Shown here: positions 39,441 through 50,017 of the stretch, piece by piece
Position numbering within the stretch: the first letter of the stretch is position 1
How the letters are laid out: each line of letters starts with the position of its first letter
DNA from: Acanthaster planci
Taxonomy: Eukaryota; Echinodermata; Asteroidea; Valvatida; Acanthasteridae
Length of the DNA stretch: 64,000 nucleotides
Reading direction: 5' to 3'
NCBI RefSeq assembly: GCF_001949145.1
Contig: NW_019091551.1
Location: 233,716 to 297,715 of the forward strand
Made by a program: the position numbers and the translations under genes
The notes under the pieces: model-generated
The model's database searches: none
What the model saw: the letters and a program-made list of their open reading frames with translations, nothing else
What the model was told of the DNA's origin: nothing

Positions 39441-39835
39441 AAGTGTTGAATTTGCTGATCCAGTGGTAGTGAAATATTGTATTCATTACATAAGGCGTTG
39501 GACTTGTTTAATTGTTCATACGTGCGACCCACCAACGATTAAAACAGCATATCAGCCCTTTGTAGCTTCCCGTGAACACTGTTTGCATTGGCCCTGTGCA
39601 GACACGTGGGTGCCTCATGTGCAGAGCATAGCGTGGCCGGGATTTGGCATTGTTCCAACAAGCTCGCTGCAGCCCAGCAGTTCATCGCGTACACACCCAA
39701 GGCCTGTAATGATGTTACACGCTGCTTGCCTGCGCTTTGGGTATGCCTCGTAGATATCTGTTATAAACATGCCGTAAACTTCGGAGCTAAAGTCTGTGTA
39801 GTGCAGTGGTGAAATCAAGTAAGCGCTTGTTGTAT

Positions 39836-41050
39836 GCAGGACTGCAGACAGGAAGAGTTTTAGATGCGTGAGTGAAGGAGCAGTTGTAGTGGTTTATTTG
39901 CTTTTCATCATCAGTGGGTAGACTTTAAATGTATTAACAATAAGAGAGAACATGTGGAAAATGTAGTGCATCTAATTCACTCAATATTTAGAGTATTTTC
40001 TGTTGAAAGTGGGAGAAATGTACAGAAATTGTGTAAACTTTTTCCTTTCATTGGATCTGGAATTTATTTGACAATTAAGGATATGTCATTGTCTTTCATA
40101 AAAAGGACGTCTTGAAGATGTGTGAACTTTGAGCCGTTATATCTCATGAATAGTCGACCCAAATTTGGATGACACTTTGTATGTGGGTAGACTGCGATGT
40201 GTTATAAATAAAAATTGAAGTGGTATCATGATGATGTTTGCATTATTAATTTTTATTTTTCAGGTATTTCAACATTCTTTTTAGCATATATTTTTAACCA
40301 AACAGTGTTTCAAAATTCTTTTGCAAGACTTCAAGTATGCCAAGTACATGTGTTGGTAGGTTGGAACATTTTGTAACGTCATGATCACATCATTTTAAGT
40401 TACTAGTTTTGTTTCGCATATAGTTAACATGTCTAATCGTTAATATGCAGGACTGCTGACAGGAACAGTTTGAGATGCACACGTGAAGAAGCAGTTTTAG
40501 CAGTTGCTTGCTTTTCATCATCATCATTGGGTAGACTGTAAATAAATTAGCAATAAGAGACATACAGAAAATGCATTGCATGTAATTAACTCAATATTTC
40601 ATGCACTTTCTGTTGAAAGTAGGTGAAATACACATAGAAATCATGTAAAAAGTTGTTGTTTTATTGGATTTATTTGAAGATAAATGTAAAGCGTCTGTCA
40701 GAAAATCATGTCATGATATCATCATGGGTATTAATGTGACGTTATCACTTATGAACTTTAAGTTGCTATATCTCATGAATGGTAGGTTCAGTCGGGATGA
40801 CACTTTGTTTATGGGTATACCATGATGGATTGCAGATGAAATTGGAGGCGATGTCATGATGAAGTCATGATTTGATATTTAATAATTTTTTTTTACTTTC
40901 CATGCATTTCAACATACTTTTCAACATCTTTCCAACTAAACAAGGTATTTTCAAAGTTCTTTGTGGAAGATCCGAAGTATGCCAAACAGATGTCTGGGTA
41001 GTTTGGAAAACTTTGTGACGTCACAGTGACGTCATTCAAAGTTCCGGTCA
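39836..41050 (+). repeat. about 610-bp tandem direct duplication
   Basis: Two diverged copies lie head to tail, roughly 39836-40405 and 40446-41050. Shared blocks in the same order include GACTGC(A/T)GACAGGAA, TTGCTTTTCATCATCA followed by GGGTAGACT, AATAAGAGA, CTCAATATTT, TTTCTGTTGAAAGT, TATATCTCATGAAT, GATGACACTTTGT, and CAAGTATGCCAA or its variant. The second copy ends in sequence with two perfect TGACGTCA palindromes (41016-41023 and 41027-41034), and a third lies just beyond (41107-41114). No coding capacity is evident. The TATATCTC(A/C)TGAA motif also occurs in the fold-back element at 50-51 kb, so the two may be related. Confidence 0.8.
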
Positions 41051-41484
41051 TCAAATTCACAGGGTAGGTCAAACCTGCCTTCCTTCTACATGAAGTGAGG
41101 TCATGATGACGTCATCCTGGGAAGTTTTGTAGATTTTACATTTATCTCATTGACTTTGTACACTTTTAAAATGTACATGTGTTGTATTACGTGCATGAAA
41201 AGCAAGTTCATTTTTAGCAGTTTTAGGAATGCAGAAAAGCCCTATGCTCTTTTGCAAACAGAACATCATGTTCTCTGTTTTATCATAACTTTCAATCATT
41301 CACTTTTAATTGTGAGTGTTCAAAAAAATTGAATATATTCAGTGTTTAACTATCATCATCTTTTTTCTTTCATTGTAATTTTATCCAGGAAATCCCTGGG
41401 TGGATCCTGTGTTTAGATGTGGGTGCAGGCTGATGGTGTTGTTGGTCATTTTGAAATATACAAGAAACAGCAAAAAATGCGTAG

Positions 41485-43760
41485 GAATTCAATTCAATTC
41501 AAAAGGTTTAATAGTAAACTTTTTTGTGGCCTTAAGGCCAAATTACAAAAGATTTTACATTTGAAATTATATACAATTTCAATTCATTTCAATTCAACAG
41601 TGAATACAATAACAGATAATTGTTTTCATCTTCTTGAAAAATGTTTAGTTCTTATATTATACATTAAACAATGATGAGGTAATAATAACAAAACACAAAA
41701 ACAAACATATACATGTATATGGCAATGAATGCGCTTACCAGCGACGATTTATAAAAATTCGTCGTAACAAAGGGGTATGAGGTAGTACTGGTTTAATTAC
41801 AAGCAGCCCTTTAAAAAGATTAAAAATGCGATTAAACTTACCAACAGACTCTCGAAAAGAATAAAAGAAGGATTATTCTGATGGAGCTCTTTTTCAGAAT
41901 TGTGAAAGATATGGTATTGCCAATTTCTTATACCTGTTTGTTCTCCATAGAAAGTCTTGTCTGTTCCTTATGTTGTACTTTCTAGGTTTCCAAGGTGGGA
42001 GTAAGTGAGGCCGTCGGTTTGTAGGGAAAGCTAATTTTTCAGCAAACTTCAGGCACAGTTTTATTCTTCAATCCTCATGTTTAACCAGCTGACAACATTG
42101 CAGAGCTTGTTGGTATGATACATATCTTGAACCAAGTTAGTACCCTACATGCTCTTTTCTGCTGACACTCAATGGTCTGACTTTGTTCATGTGTTAGGCC
42201 TCTAGACCAAAGAGGGACAGCATATTCTAGTACAGGCCTAAATGAAGCTTTTATAGACTGTCAGAAGATCCAAGGCAGGTAAATAATGATGTTTCAGAGT
42301 ATGTAAGACATAGAGGCAACATGTGTTCAACTTGACTATTCCATTTCAGGTCACACTGAATGTTCACACCCAGCAGCCTTAGTGTGTCACACGGTTTTAA
42401 CATCTCATTCTGAAGGGTGAGAGCAGGGAACTCAACATGGTTTCTTGCATTGAGTTTCATCTTGTTTGTGGATGACCATTTCTCCATGGCAATGAGTGCC
42501 TGGGAAAGTTTGGACTAGCAATTGCAGGTCATGTCTCAAGAAGAGTAAGATCGTCCACATACTTGAAACAGTGCATTGGGTGCATAACGATGCCATCAAG
42601 GTTGGCAGCTGCATCATTCACCAGTGCAAAGAATATCACAGGACCCAGTTTTGTCCCCTGAGGTTCACCAGCATGTGTGACACTCCATTCTGATGTTGTT
42701 CCTTGGTACTTGACCTGCTTGTGCGATGTAAGAAAGTCTAATTACCCACTCAGTTTCTTCACTTGACGCTCCCATGCTTATTAATTTGGAGACGGCCCTT
42801 GTGTGATCTACGTGATCAAAGGCTATAGCAAAGGCTGTTTTAAGGATCGTACAGGCAGTGCCGAGCTTGTCTGTGTCTTCATACATCATGTTCATCATAT
42901 AAATCAGGCATTGTGTAGTTAAAACTCCTCTAAGACTTCTGAACTGTGCAGGATCAAGATTAGGTACCATTAAACTGAGGACATGTTTTGCAATAAAGTG
43001 CCCGCTACTTTTGCAAAGGTGTTAGTCAAGGCAATGGGTTGGAGGTTGTTGAGAGATGGAGGGGTAGACTTTGGGATAGGCACCACACTTGCACTTTTCC
43101 ACTGCTGTGGAACGGTTAGTTGTCTGTATGATGCATTAATGACATCAGTCAGTGGTTCACAGAGTTCAAGTGCAAAGTGTTTTATAAAGCCTGATGGAAT
43201 ACCATCAAAACCACATGATTTTTGGACTTTTGTACTTTATTATAGTTTGAAAGTTTCCCACATGGTCACTGGACTGAATGGGAGAGTCAAATAAAAGGCT
43301 AGAAGTGATTCCCAGTGAATTGGTTCAAGGTCCACAGCAACTGATGAGAAGTGGTTGCAAATGGCTTTTGCAATCACTTGAAAGTCAAAGTGATCTACAT
43401 GTATATCAGGAATGCTAATAGAGGTATTTGAGGTCTTTCCTGTCATTACACAAATTTGTTTATACCACTCACTTGGATTACTCATTTTAAAATGTTGTAC
43501 ATGATCAATGTATTGGTGGTAGGTGACCTTGGCATGTTTTATGTTATGTTGAACCTTGTTATTCAGTTAATGCCATAACTCCTTGTTCTGAAGATGTGCT
43601 ACCAGATGCTTTAAAATGAGTTCCTTGATGTGGGGTGTGATCCATTCTTTGTGAGTGGGATGCATTGTTGGCAATTCTCGTTGGAAAGAACAGGTTCAGA
43701 GACCTATGAAGTGTGTCATAAAATGCTGTATATCATTCATGTTTTCACTTGCATGCACTT
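41485..43760 (-). mobile_element. decayed non-LTR retrotransposon (CR1/L2-like), minus strand
   Basis: On the minus strand this runs from a pre-RT linker (about 43.75-43.49 kb) through RT to the C-terminal region and a 3' end at about 41.49 kb. The tail is a short pentamer repeat, TTGAATTGAATTGAATT, typical in style of CR1/L2-type elements that end in short tandem repeats. Recognisable blocks are LDPAQFRSLRGVLTTQCLI, FDHVDHT, KLLG-like RLLGVNIQCDLKWN, and RPVLEYAVPLWS near 42.2 kb. The last block closely resembles the one in the plus-strand element at 32.1 kb, so the two are related. The endonuclease is not seen, so the copy is 5' truncated. Confidence 0.85.
42251..43610 (-). pseudogene. reverse transcriptase pseudogene of the minus-strand non-LTR element
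   Basis: It is split among several frames. The segment 43485-43240 carries the region before RT ending in PFSPVTMWETFKL. About 43240-42980, in a frame with no initiator, holds KSCGFDGIPS and PQQWKSASVVPIPK-like sequence. The segment 42970-42665 carries LDPAQF, the LKTAFAIAFDHVDHT catalytic-aspartate block and a WVIRLSYIAQAG block. The PQGT-type block appears near 42655 in a different frame, then frames break. The segment 42487-42251 carries the thumb region with WSSTNKMKLNA and LGVNIQCDLKWN. A clear YxDD box was not found. At least three frameshifts make it non-functional. Confidence 0.8.
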
Positions 43761-44072
43761 CAAACCAATAAATATGCATACAGACACGGCCAGAAATACA
43801 TGGGCATATCTCATGACGAGGCCACATTCAGAGGAAACTGGAGGAATTGCTTCGGTTTTGGTCATGTGGACATTGGGTGATACCAGACCCGTGATTTGAC
43901 AAGAATAGTCGGAATCATCAGGTCTGGTATCCAGACTAAGGTTTAATGTGCTGCCTACATGCACCAACTCAGTATCCTGTGATGCGATACATTGTTGATG
44001 TGTACTGTTCAGTGTTTGATACCTCAGGTCGTGACATTCACTTGTCATCCATCACATGAATAATTAACATGC
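43761..44072. other. spacer between the non-LTR element and the DIRS element
   Basis: About 300 bp of unassigned sequence. It contains a perfect 6-bp hairpin, GTCTGG-TAT-CCAGAC (43922-43936). The minus strand has an open frame that superficially resembles the end of an immunoglobulin-like domain; see the rejected list. Confidence 0.4.
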
Positions 44073-44213
44073 CTACAGTACTCATCTTACCCATAGAGCC
44101 ACTGCCTATTCATATTTCCCGAGAGGGCACGATACATCTGCTAGGAGTTGACACAATAGCCTATCCACTGTGCCCTGCGGTTTGTCCGCCATGTTATCTT
44201 CTTTTCTCTTGGT
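44073..44213 (+). repeat. left inverted terminal repeat of the DIRS element
   Basis: CTACAGTACTCATCTTACCC and the following ATAGAGCCAC reappear inverted at 48912-48941. The inner part, from ATACATCTGCTAGGAG to the CATGTTATCTT block, reappears inverted at about 49050-49130 with moderate divergence. The two parts match separate right-hand sites. That is the arrangement expected of a DIRS terminal repeat plus internal complementary region. Confidence 0.75.
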
Positions 44214-44399
44214 ATTGGATAGTGACAGATTGGAAACTTTCCCACGTCATTTTTGTCAGGTTTATCTTCACCATCCTCCATCCACTTGTGTTTATTTATC
44301 ACTTTAATAAAGAGGAGAGTTGGCTTTTGTTTGGTGTATCATCATTTCTTGGTTTTTGCTCCTGTAAGTACAAAATTTCCTGATTTCTCTGCACATTTG

Positions 44400-45590
44400 G
44401 TTGTGGAAAGATCTGTGAAAAGGAGATTGGAAAAACACATAACCCCCAGCCCCTGTAGAGGCACAAGGTCAGGAGGCATTACCCTCCCCCCCCCGGCCTG
44501 ACCACGAACAGGAATCTGTTGGGAGCACCCTCTCTCATTGGCAGAATTCACCCTGTTGCCCAGGACCAGGGGACGGTGGCCCAATGGGAGCCGGGCCACA
44601 GTAAGCCTGCCCCGTCGGCTGCTATTTATGAGAAACAACAGCCGATGGAGAAGTTCGCTGTTAAGGGCCCCCAACACTGGACCACAGCAGTAAGCTTACA
44701 GAGCAAGAAGGCACCACCCCCTGTGGATTTGCCTCTCTAGGTCTTGGGACAAGCTCCGGTTTTGGGCTCCGTGTCCAAGGCTTCCGACATGCCCAAATGT
44801 GGGCGGTCGAATGGACACAACCCATGGGTCCCCAGCAGGTAAAGATCTCCCGGCTAGCTCTGTTTCCCAACCCGACCTTACAGAGACTGGGCAGCATTCA
44901 ATGAATAGGCGAGCACTTTCTTTCACTTTCTACTGAGAGATATTGAGGATAACATGATGGTGCCACTAGTCCTGGACACAGCCAAAGATAAACTGGACAT
45001 GGACAGAAGTGCATCCAGCTTGTCCCATAATCTGTTTGCTGAACCTACCAAAAAAACAAACTGGAGACTGTCCTCAAGAAAGCTGACTGGGCCTACGGAT
45101 TTGGCATGCATGTCACATTCTTCATACTTCTGTTGTCTGAATACCTTGCCAGGGGCTGCAAGGACGGCACTACACTGACATGCTGTTTGTGGCCTTATGC
45201 TGTCTAAGTGACTCACTCCGCATGACTCTTGAGCAATTCAAGTGCATCTCAATGCTCATGACTTCCTGTCACTGGAGCAACATTTTGGATGCCCTCTTCC
45301 TCCTGTCTGAAGGAGCCAGAAAGAATCTTGAAGTTCTCCCCTTGATGGGACCAGACCTCTTCGCTGGCGAATTCCAGGAAGCAATGGCAGTAGTAGCAAT
45401 ATGCATAAGTCAGCATCGAAATCTGACCCAGATCAGACAAAACCTCCCAGATCAAAATCCCTCCAGTCTCCTGCAGGACGCCCTGCGAGGTCCTCCTGAG
45501 CCAGGCCCTTCACTGTTATTCATATGTTTCAGCCAATGCACAAACAAGCCATCGCCCTCCTGGTTCTTTGGGGGTTGGCACTGAAGACTT
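44400..45590 (+). pseudogene. DIRS gag-like ORF1 pseudogene
   Basis: This is the region before RT in the element. The part at 45180-45584 is an open frame of 134 codons whose composition and motif order (an LFAGEFQEA-like segment, alternating helical leucine-rich stretches) resemble the C-terminal half of DIRS ORF1 proteins, which bind element RNA. Upstream pieces at 44519-44740 and 44954-45178 are in other frames, so there are at least two frameshifts. Assignment rests mainly on position between the left end and RT; similarity of gag-like proteins is weak. Confidence 0.55.
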
Positions 45591-45599
45591 TCCAGAACC

Positions 45600-46600
45600 T
45601 TGGTGATACCGCACTCCTGGACCCATTGGTGGCTCATTTTTTCCCAAGGGTCCTGGTACTGGTCCTTCTCAAACAGCTGTGTGCTCCATGCATATTTCGT
45701 TATGTTCTGGAATTCTTTCCATTCAGCCGTGCCAAAATGGAAGCCAGCGAAGTCCACCGAGAAAGGTTGACCATGACCACACAACTTGGGTTCCCTGTCA
45801 ACATGAGGAAATCACACCTAATCCCCATGCTGACAACTACATTCCTGGGAGCTGTACTCAACCTCAAAACTGAAACAGCTTTTCCAACAGACACTCGGGT
45901 GCTAAATCTGCAACTTCCTTCAGGAGACCACGGGGAGACGTTAGCCTCAGCAGAAGCATGGCTGAAGCTACTGAGACTCATGGCAAGTATGATGGATCTC
46001 ATGCATCCACTCCAGCTCCACCTCCTTGCTTTTTATCATGCAAATGGCCACTCGATCTATTGTATGGTTCCTGTCGATTCCTTGGTCCAACTACACCTCC
46101 AGTGGTGGATGAATCTGCACCACATAACCTACCTTGGTTTGGAGCGCCACACTTCAACCACACCATATGGCAGGGAAGTGGGGCCCAGATGAAGAAAAAG
46201 AAATGCTGACAGTGTTCAGTGCTGACATTTCAGTGGGCTAATCCAAGGTCATCTGGTCCTCATCAGATGTGATAATACCATGGTGGTGATGAACATCAAC
46301 CATGAGGGAGGCACAAGGTCAACTCAACTCTGCCTCATAGGGAACATGCTCCATTGGTGCCAGGAATCCGGCATGACCCTGACAGCCACACATGTTCAGG
46401 GCAAGGACATTGCAACACTCTGGCTGATGCCCTGTCCAGGGGAAAGGTTCGGCCCACAGAATGGACCTCACAACCCAGTGTCACCAAACAAATGATTGAT
46501 CGCCTACACATAGACCTGTTTGCATCAGGAACCCACAACCAACTACCTACCTTTTTTTTTTGTTACACCCTGCATGCTGTCCCCACTCTGCTAGAGGGTT
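45600..46600 (+). pseudogene. DIRS reverse transcriptase/RNase H pseudogene
   Basis: RT copies the element RNA and RNase H removes it. In the 222-codon frame 45524-46192, an LGFPVNMRKSHLIP block and a TTTFLGAVLNL block match the RT palm/thumb segment of DIRS elements. A region with HLLAFYHANGH and LQWWMNL follows. Upstream, a CIFRYVLEFFPFSRAK segment passes straight into the LGFPVN region; the intervening fingers/palm with the YxDD catalytic box is missing, consistent with an internal deletion of a few hundred bases near 45.72 kb. RNase H is recognisable in two frames at 46.27-46.59 kb: EGGTRSTQLCL, LHWCQE, TATHVQGKD, LADALSRG and IDLFASGTHNQLP. It is inactive. Confidence 0.8.
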
Positions 46601-47030
46601 TCCAAGTTACGAGGTTCTAACTCAGTAAAAGCACTGCCTTTTTGGAATTTTTTTGTTAGTATGCACTGTTTATCTTATGTCAACAAGCTTTAGAAGCTTT
46701 ATCTTTCTTATCTTTCTGAGTAAGTTGTAACCAGCTGTTATTGTCAAGAAATATGAATTCGAATCAGCCTGAGACTATTAGATCAGGTTTTACATTTTGT
46801 GTGATACCCTCTGCAAACATCAAATTGCAATAAGACCATAGCAAAACTGAGAATGCTAACTACAATGTCATGTTTCAGTGCTCAAAAGCAGTGGCAGGCA
46901 AACCCCAGTTTGTTGGTGTTTGATTATGGATTACGGATTTGATCAATAATTGCTTGGTGAAGGGATTAAAAGGATGACAAGCTGGAAAAGTGTTGAAATG
47001 CCATCAACAAAAAGGCAGTGGCCTCTCTCG
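46600..47030. other. unidentified insertion within the DIRS element
   Basis: The RNase H part ends near 46.6 kb, and the next recognisable DIRS segment (WAWDFDALSI) begins near 47.07 kb. The roughly 430 bp between is AT-rich, has no coding similarity and differs in base composition from the flanking coding relics. It is likely an insertion of unknown type; a T-run near 46552 lies at its left side. Confidence 0.45.
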
Positions 47031-48780
47031 AGTAGAGTGTTTCCCTCATGCAAACCTTGGGCATGGGACTTTGATGCCCTGTCGATCCTGTGGATCAGGA
47101 TGTTGGCAAATGTATTTCCTCGATATCCCTGATCTTAGGTACCTAGAAAAATAGAACGGGAGCATTTCGGAGTTCTTTGAATCATCTTGTTTTGGCCTCG
47201 ACAGTAACGGTTCCCATGGTTAATCATTCTGTCAGTCCACAAGTGGCTAGTACTTCCACATCATTCAGATATTCTGTTTCCCACATCGTTGGGATATTCT
47301 GTTTCAACCAGAATTGAACATAATTCACCCATCTACCAAGAGTCTTCACCTGATGTGCTGGGTATTGTCGAACAGTCGTTCTGAACAGCGGGCCTTTTGG
47401 CAGAAGCTGCCTCATTTGCAGCACGCAGTCACAAACCATCCACCAGAAAAGTCTACAACAGTCAACTTTGACATTACTATAAATAATAATAATAACAAGC
47501 ACTTGTAAAGGGCCATTTATCTAGCAAACCATTCCGAGGCACTGTATGATCATTATCCCTGCACATTGGGCTCACACATCATCTGAACATTCCTGAAACC
47601 ATCTCAGCTCCCTGGGGCGTATACTGGCCCGGTGCTGCCATTTTGGCACAAACAGCTAAACTACCATATCTGCCCTCACAGGTACCCATTTACTCCTGGG
47701 GGAGAGAGGCACATAGGGGTAAAATGACTTACCCAGGATCACAACATGCTGCCACCAGCTGGATTTGAATCCCTGACCCTATGATCAGAAGCTACAAACT
47801 CTAACCAGCACTAGGCCACATATCTCCCGTAAAATGGCGTAGATGGAAATCTATTGATCTGGTCAATTCTACTCTGACTGATGTTGGTAAGTTTTTATCT
47901 ATTTGTTAAACTCTGGTCTCACAGTAGCTACCATTAAGAACTACTGATTGGCCATTGCAGCCATTCATGGAGGTTTTTCTGACGGCTCAACAATCTCTAA
48001 TAACCTTGCCCTGGGTCAACTGCTCTGTGGAATGTTCATCACAAAGTCTCCCACAAGTAAGCTTCTCCCCTCATGGGACCTCCCTCAGGTACTTGGGAAG
48101 CTATCACATTTCCCTCATGAACTCTTGGGCAGACATCTTTACTTATCAGTCAAATTGGCGTTCTACTATAGCAGTTGCCATATCACGATGAGGGAGTGAA
48201 CTGCAAGCCTTATCAATTGATACATATATATTATATTATATTTGCTGGGAACCACATCCTCACATCTTCATCCTCACAAATAACCAATCGGATTCCTTCA
48301 CTTGTCCTGTTATCTTCATTCTGGACATTCAATCCCACTCGTCTGTACTGCAAGATAAAAATGGTGTCCAGTTCGAGGCCTGAAGTGGTACCGCAACAGG
48401 ACAGCACTATGTGACAAGTCTCTTCATCACATTGATGCCCCCTCATCATCCAGCTTCACGAGACACAATCACATGCTGGATCATGACAACCATCCAGTCT
48501 GTCAATTAGAACTGGCCAACTTCATCAGAACAGGACTCCAGAGTTAGAGGAGCAGCATCCTCTTTGGCTATAAGGGACCTCCACTGACATTTTACAAGCA
48601 GTATGTTGGAACTCCTGCAGCACATTTGTATCTTGCTACCTTTGAGATGTCCTCCAAAGTGAGGGATGTAAGAACAGCATTGCTTACGGCAAGAGATGTA
48701 GCTCTACAAGCCTCACATAGCAGCCCTCAGCACCCTCACTGGACAGAACACATGGCATTGGTAAGCTCATGTTTATCTCC
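47030..48780 (+). pseudogene. DIRS tyrosine recombinase pseudogene, split by a SINE
   Basis: It encoded a tyrosine recombinase that integrates the circular DNA copy. Fragments in order are: WAWDFDALSILW (47.07-47.11 kb); an ARSHKPSTRKVYNSQL segment (47.42-47.47 kb), the N-terminal SAM-like binding region; interruption by the SINE; AAIHGGFSDGSTISNN, LLCGMF and PSWDLPQVLG (47.95-48.10 kb). The core follows with SLFITLMPPHHPASRDTI (48.42-48.47 kb), RVRGAASS (48.54-48.57 kb; likely the R of the HxxR box, with H altered) and a CWNSCSTFVSCYL block (48.60-48.64 kb) expected near the catalytic tyrosine. Frames change several times and stops interrupt it. Confidence 0.75.
47478..47835 (-). mobile_element. 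tRNA-derived SINE nested in the DIRS recombinase gene
   Basis: On the minus strand an A-box-like TGGCCTAGTGCTGGTTAGAG is followed by a B-box-like GGGATTCAAATCC. A conserved-looking body follows (CCTGGGTAAGTCATTTTACC, then CAGGAGTAAATGGGTACC). The 3' part has GTGCCTCGGAATGG, GCTAGATAAATGGC and the tail TTATTATTATTATT (47478-47492 on the plus strand). The GGGTAAGTCATTTTACCCC and GCCTCGGAATGG ordering resembles a SINE group I know from echinoderm and other marine invertebrate genomes. It splits the recombinase between the STRKVYNSQL and WRRWKSID segments, so it inserted after the DIRS element. Confidence 0.8.
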
Positions 48781-48904
48781 CCTAGCTTACCCACATTACC
48801 CTACTCCTCATCATTAATGCATTTATAAACCTTTGCTCAACCCTGTCTTACAGCACACAGTAGTATCTCGCACCCCTCTCCTGTTTTCGGCGGGTGCTGT
48901 TCTG

Positions 48905-49190
48905 TATAGATAGTGGCTCTATGGGTAAGATGAGCACTGTAGACTCCCCCCCCATGTGTGGGAAGGGTCTACTAGTGAATACTACCCGTAGAACAACCCT
49001 TCCTCCTCCCATTGGGGAGACTAGCTGCAGACCCCTTCCATAGCTCTCTAGAAAAGGCAAAGATAAGATGGGGGGCATACTGCAAGGCATGGTGGGTATA
49101 GTCTATTGTGTGAAATCTTAGTGGATGTATTGGCTCTACAGGCAAGTATTCACCCCCCTTCCCCATACATGTGGGGGAAGGGGCATTTGT
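48905..49190 (+). repeat. DIRS internal complementary region and right terminal repeat
   Basis: Two related segments lie about 220 bp apart. The first (48912-48941) has GTGGCTCTATGGGTAAGATG and is followed by a C8 run and ATGTGTGGGAAGG. The second (about 49050-49150) has ATTGTGTGAAATCTTAGTGG, TGGCTCTACAGG and again a C-run, with CATACATGTGGGGGAAGGGG after it. Each matches a different part of the left end in inverted orientation. The second also forms a hairpin, CCCCTTCCCC/GGGGAAGGGG (49156-49185). The exact right border of the element is uncertain. Confidence 0.65.
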
Positions 49191-50017
49191 TACAAAATGC
49201 AGAATAAGTTGCATTAAACAAAAGTCCAGATGGAGATTTCCAATTTTTAGGGGTTGATAGGGTGAGGGCATCAAAACAATTTTTTTGCCATATTGTTTTG
49301 CAGGATAAATAGGACCAATAATATTTGACAAACTTTAAGCAAGGCACTCTGTCCATCATGGAATGGGACATTCATTAAAAACCAACTTCAATGGTTTTAA
49401 ACGTTTTGAAAATAAACTATTATTGTGTTTAGTGTGTAATAAATTGGTTATTAATTACCAAATCATGTCTGTATTGCGTCTGTATTTTTTGTAATTTTGC
49501 CAAAATGTCTGACCACTGGTGGCACTGTTGAGAAACAAAAGTTGTATCATGTAATACCAGAGAAAACATTGAAACTGGTATCCGTGGCCTGACTGGTTCT
49601 GCTACAAATGTACATGTTCTTCTCAGAAGATCATGTTTCTTTTGTCTACAGTTTTTCTCCAGGGCACAATAGTCCCTTTACAATTTCAGATCTTCATGAA
49701 AGTTGCCTCAAGCAAAGACCCTATAGCAAAGATGTGTCTCTAAGCATGACGTCGTGATGATGTCATCACGTGATTTCTTTTTATATTTTGAATATTTAAT
49801 AACAGGTTAAATTTTGAAAAATCCTATAAAATCAACTGTCGCCTCCCTCAACCTCCTGTTTGTGGCAAGTGCTAGAGTAAAATGTGGTCTTCAATTCGTC
49901 TCGAGCGGGTCAAATCACGTGACCCTTCCTTCCAATGGAAACTGGAAGTCGGTTTATTGTTTAAAAGTGGTAACAGGTATCAACTTGCTTTCAATTGTGT
50001 TAGTCGGTGGGGGTATA
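49191..50017. other. spacer with CRE-like and repeat-related sequence
   Basis: No gene. The stretch around 49748-49800 (GACGTCGTGATGATGTCATC followed by an AT-rich ATTTAATAA segment) resembles the segment at about 40850-40900 in the tandem duplication, so it may be another decayed family member. Confidence 0.4.

Larger units (their letters stand above)
44073..49190 (+). mobile_element. DIRS-type tyrosine-recombinase retrotransposon, degenerate
   Basis: DIRS elements encode a gag-like protein, RT/RNase H and a tyrosine recombinase used for integration instead of a DDE integrase. They end in inverted repeats and carry an internal complementary region. Here the order on the plus strand is left inverted end, gag-like frames, RT remnant, RNase H, linker, tyrosine recombinase, then complementary region and right end. 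The left end (44073-44102) matches 48912-48941 in reverse complement with one mismatch in about 30 bp. A second left segment (about 44132-44213) matches 49050-49130 in reverse complement. Frameshifts, a deletion of the RT catalytic region, a roughly 430-bp insertion and a nested SINE make it inactive. Confidence 0.85.

Noticed and set aside
43800-44048. Minus-strand open frame with a DDSDYSC segment and a hydrophobic stretch, resembling the end of an immunoglobulin-like domain plus a membrane segment
   Set aside because: No supporting splice sites, no upstream half of the domain, and the hydrophobic part runs into the non-LTR element. The resemblance is a single short motif.
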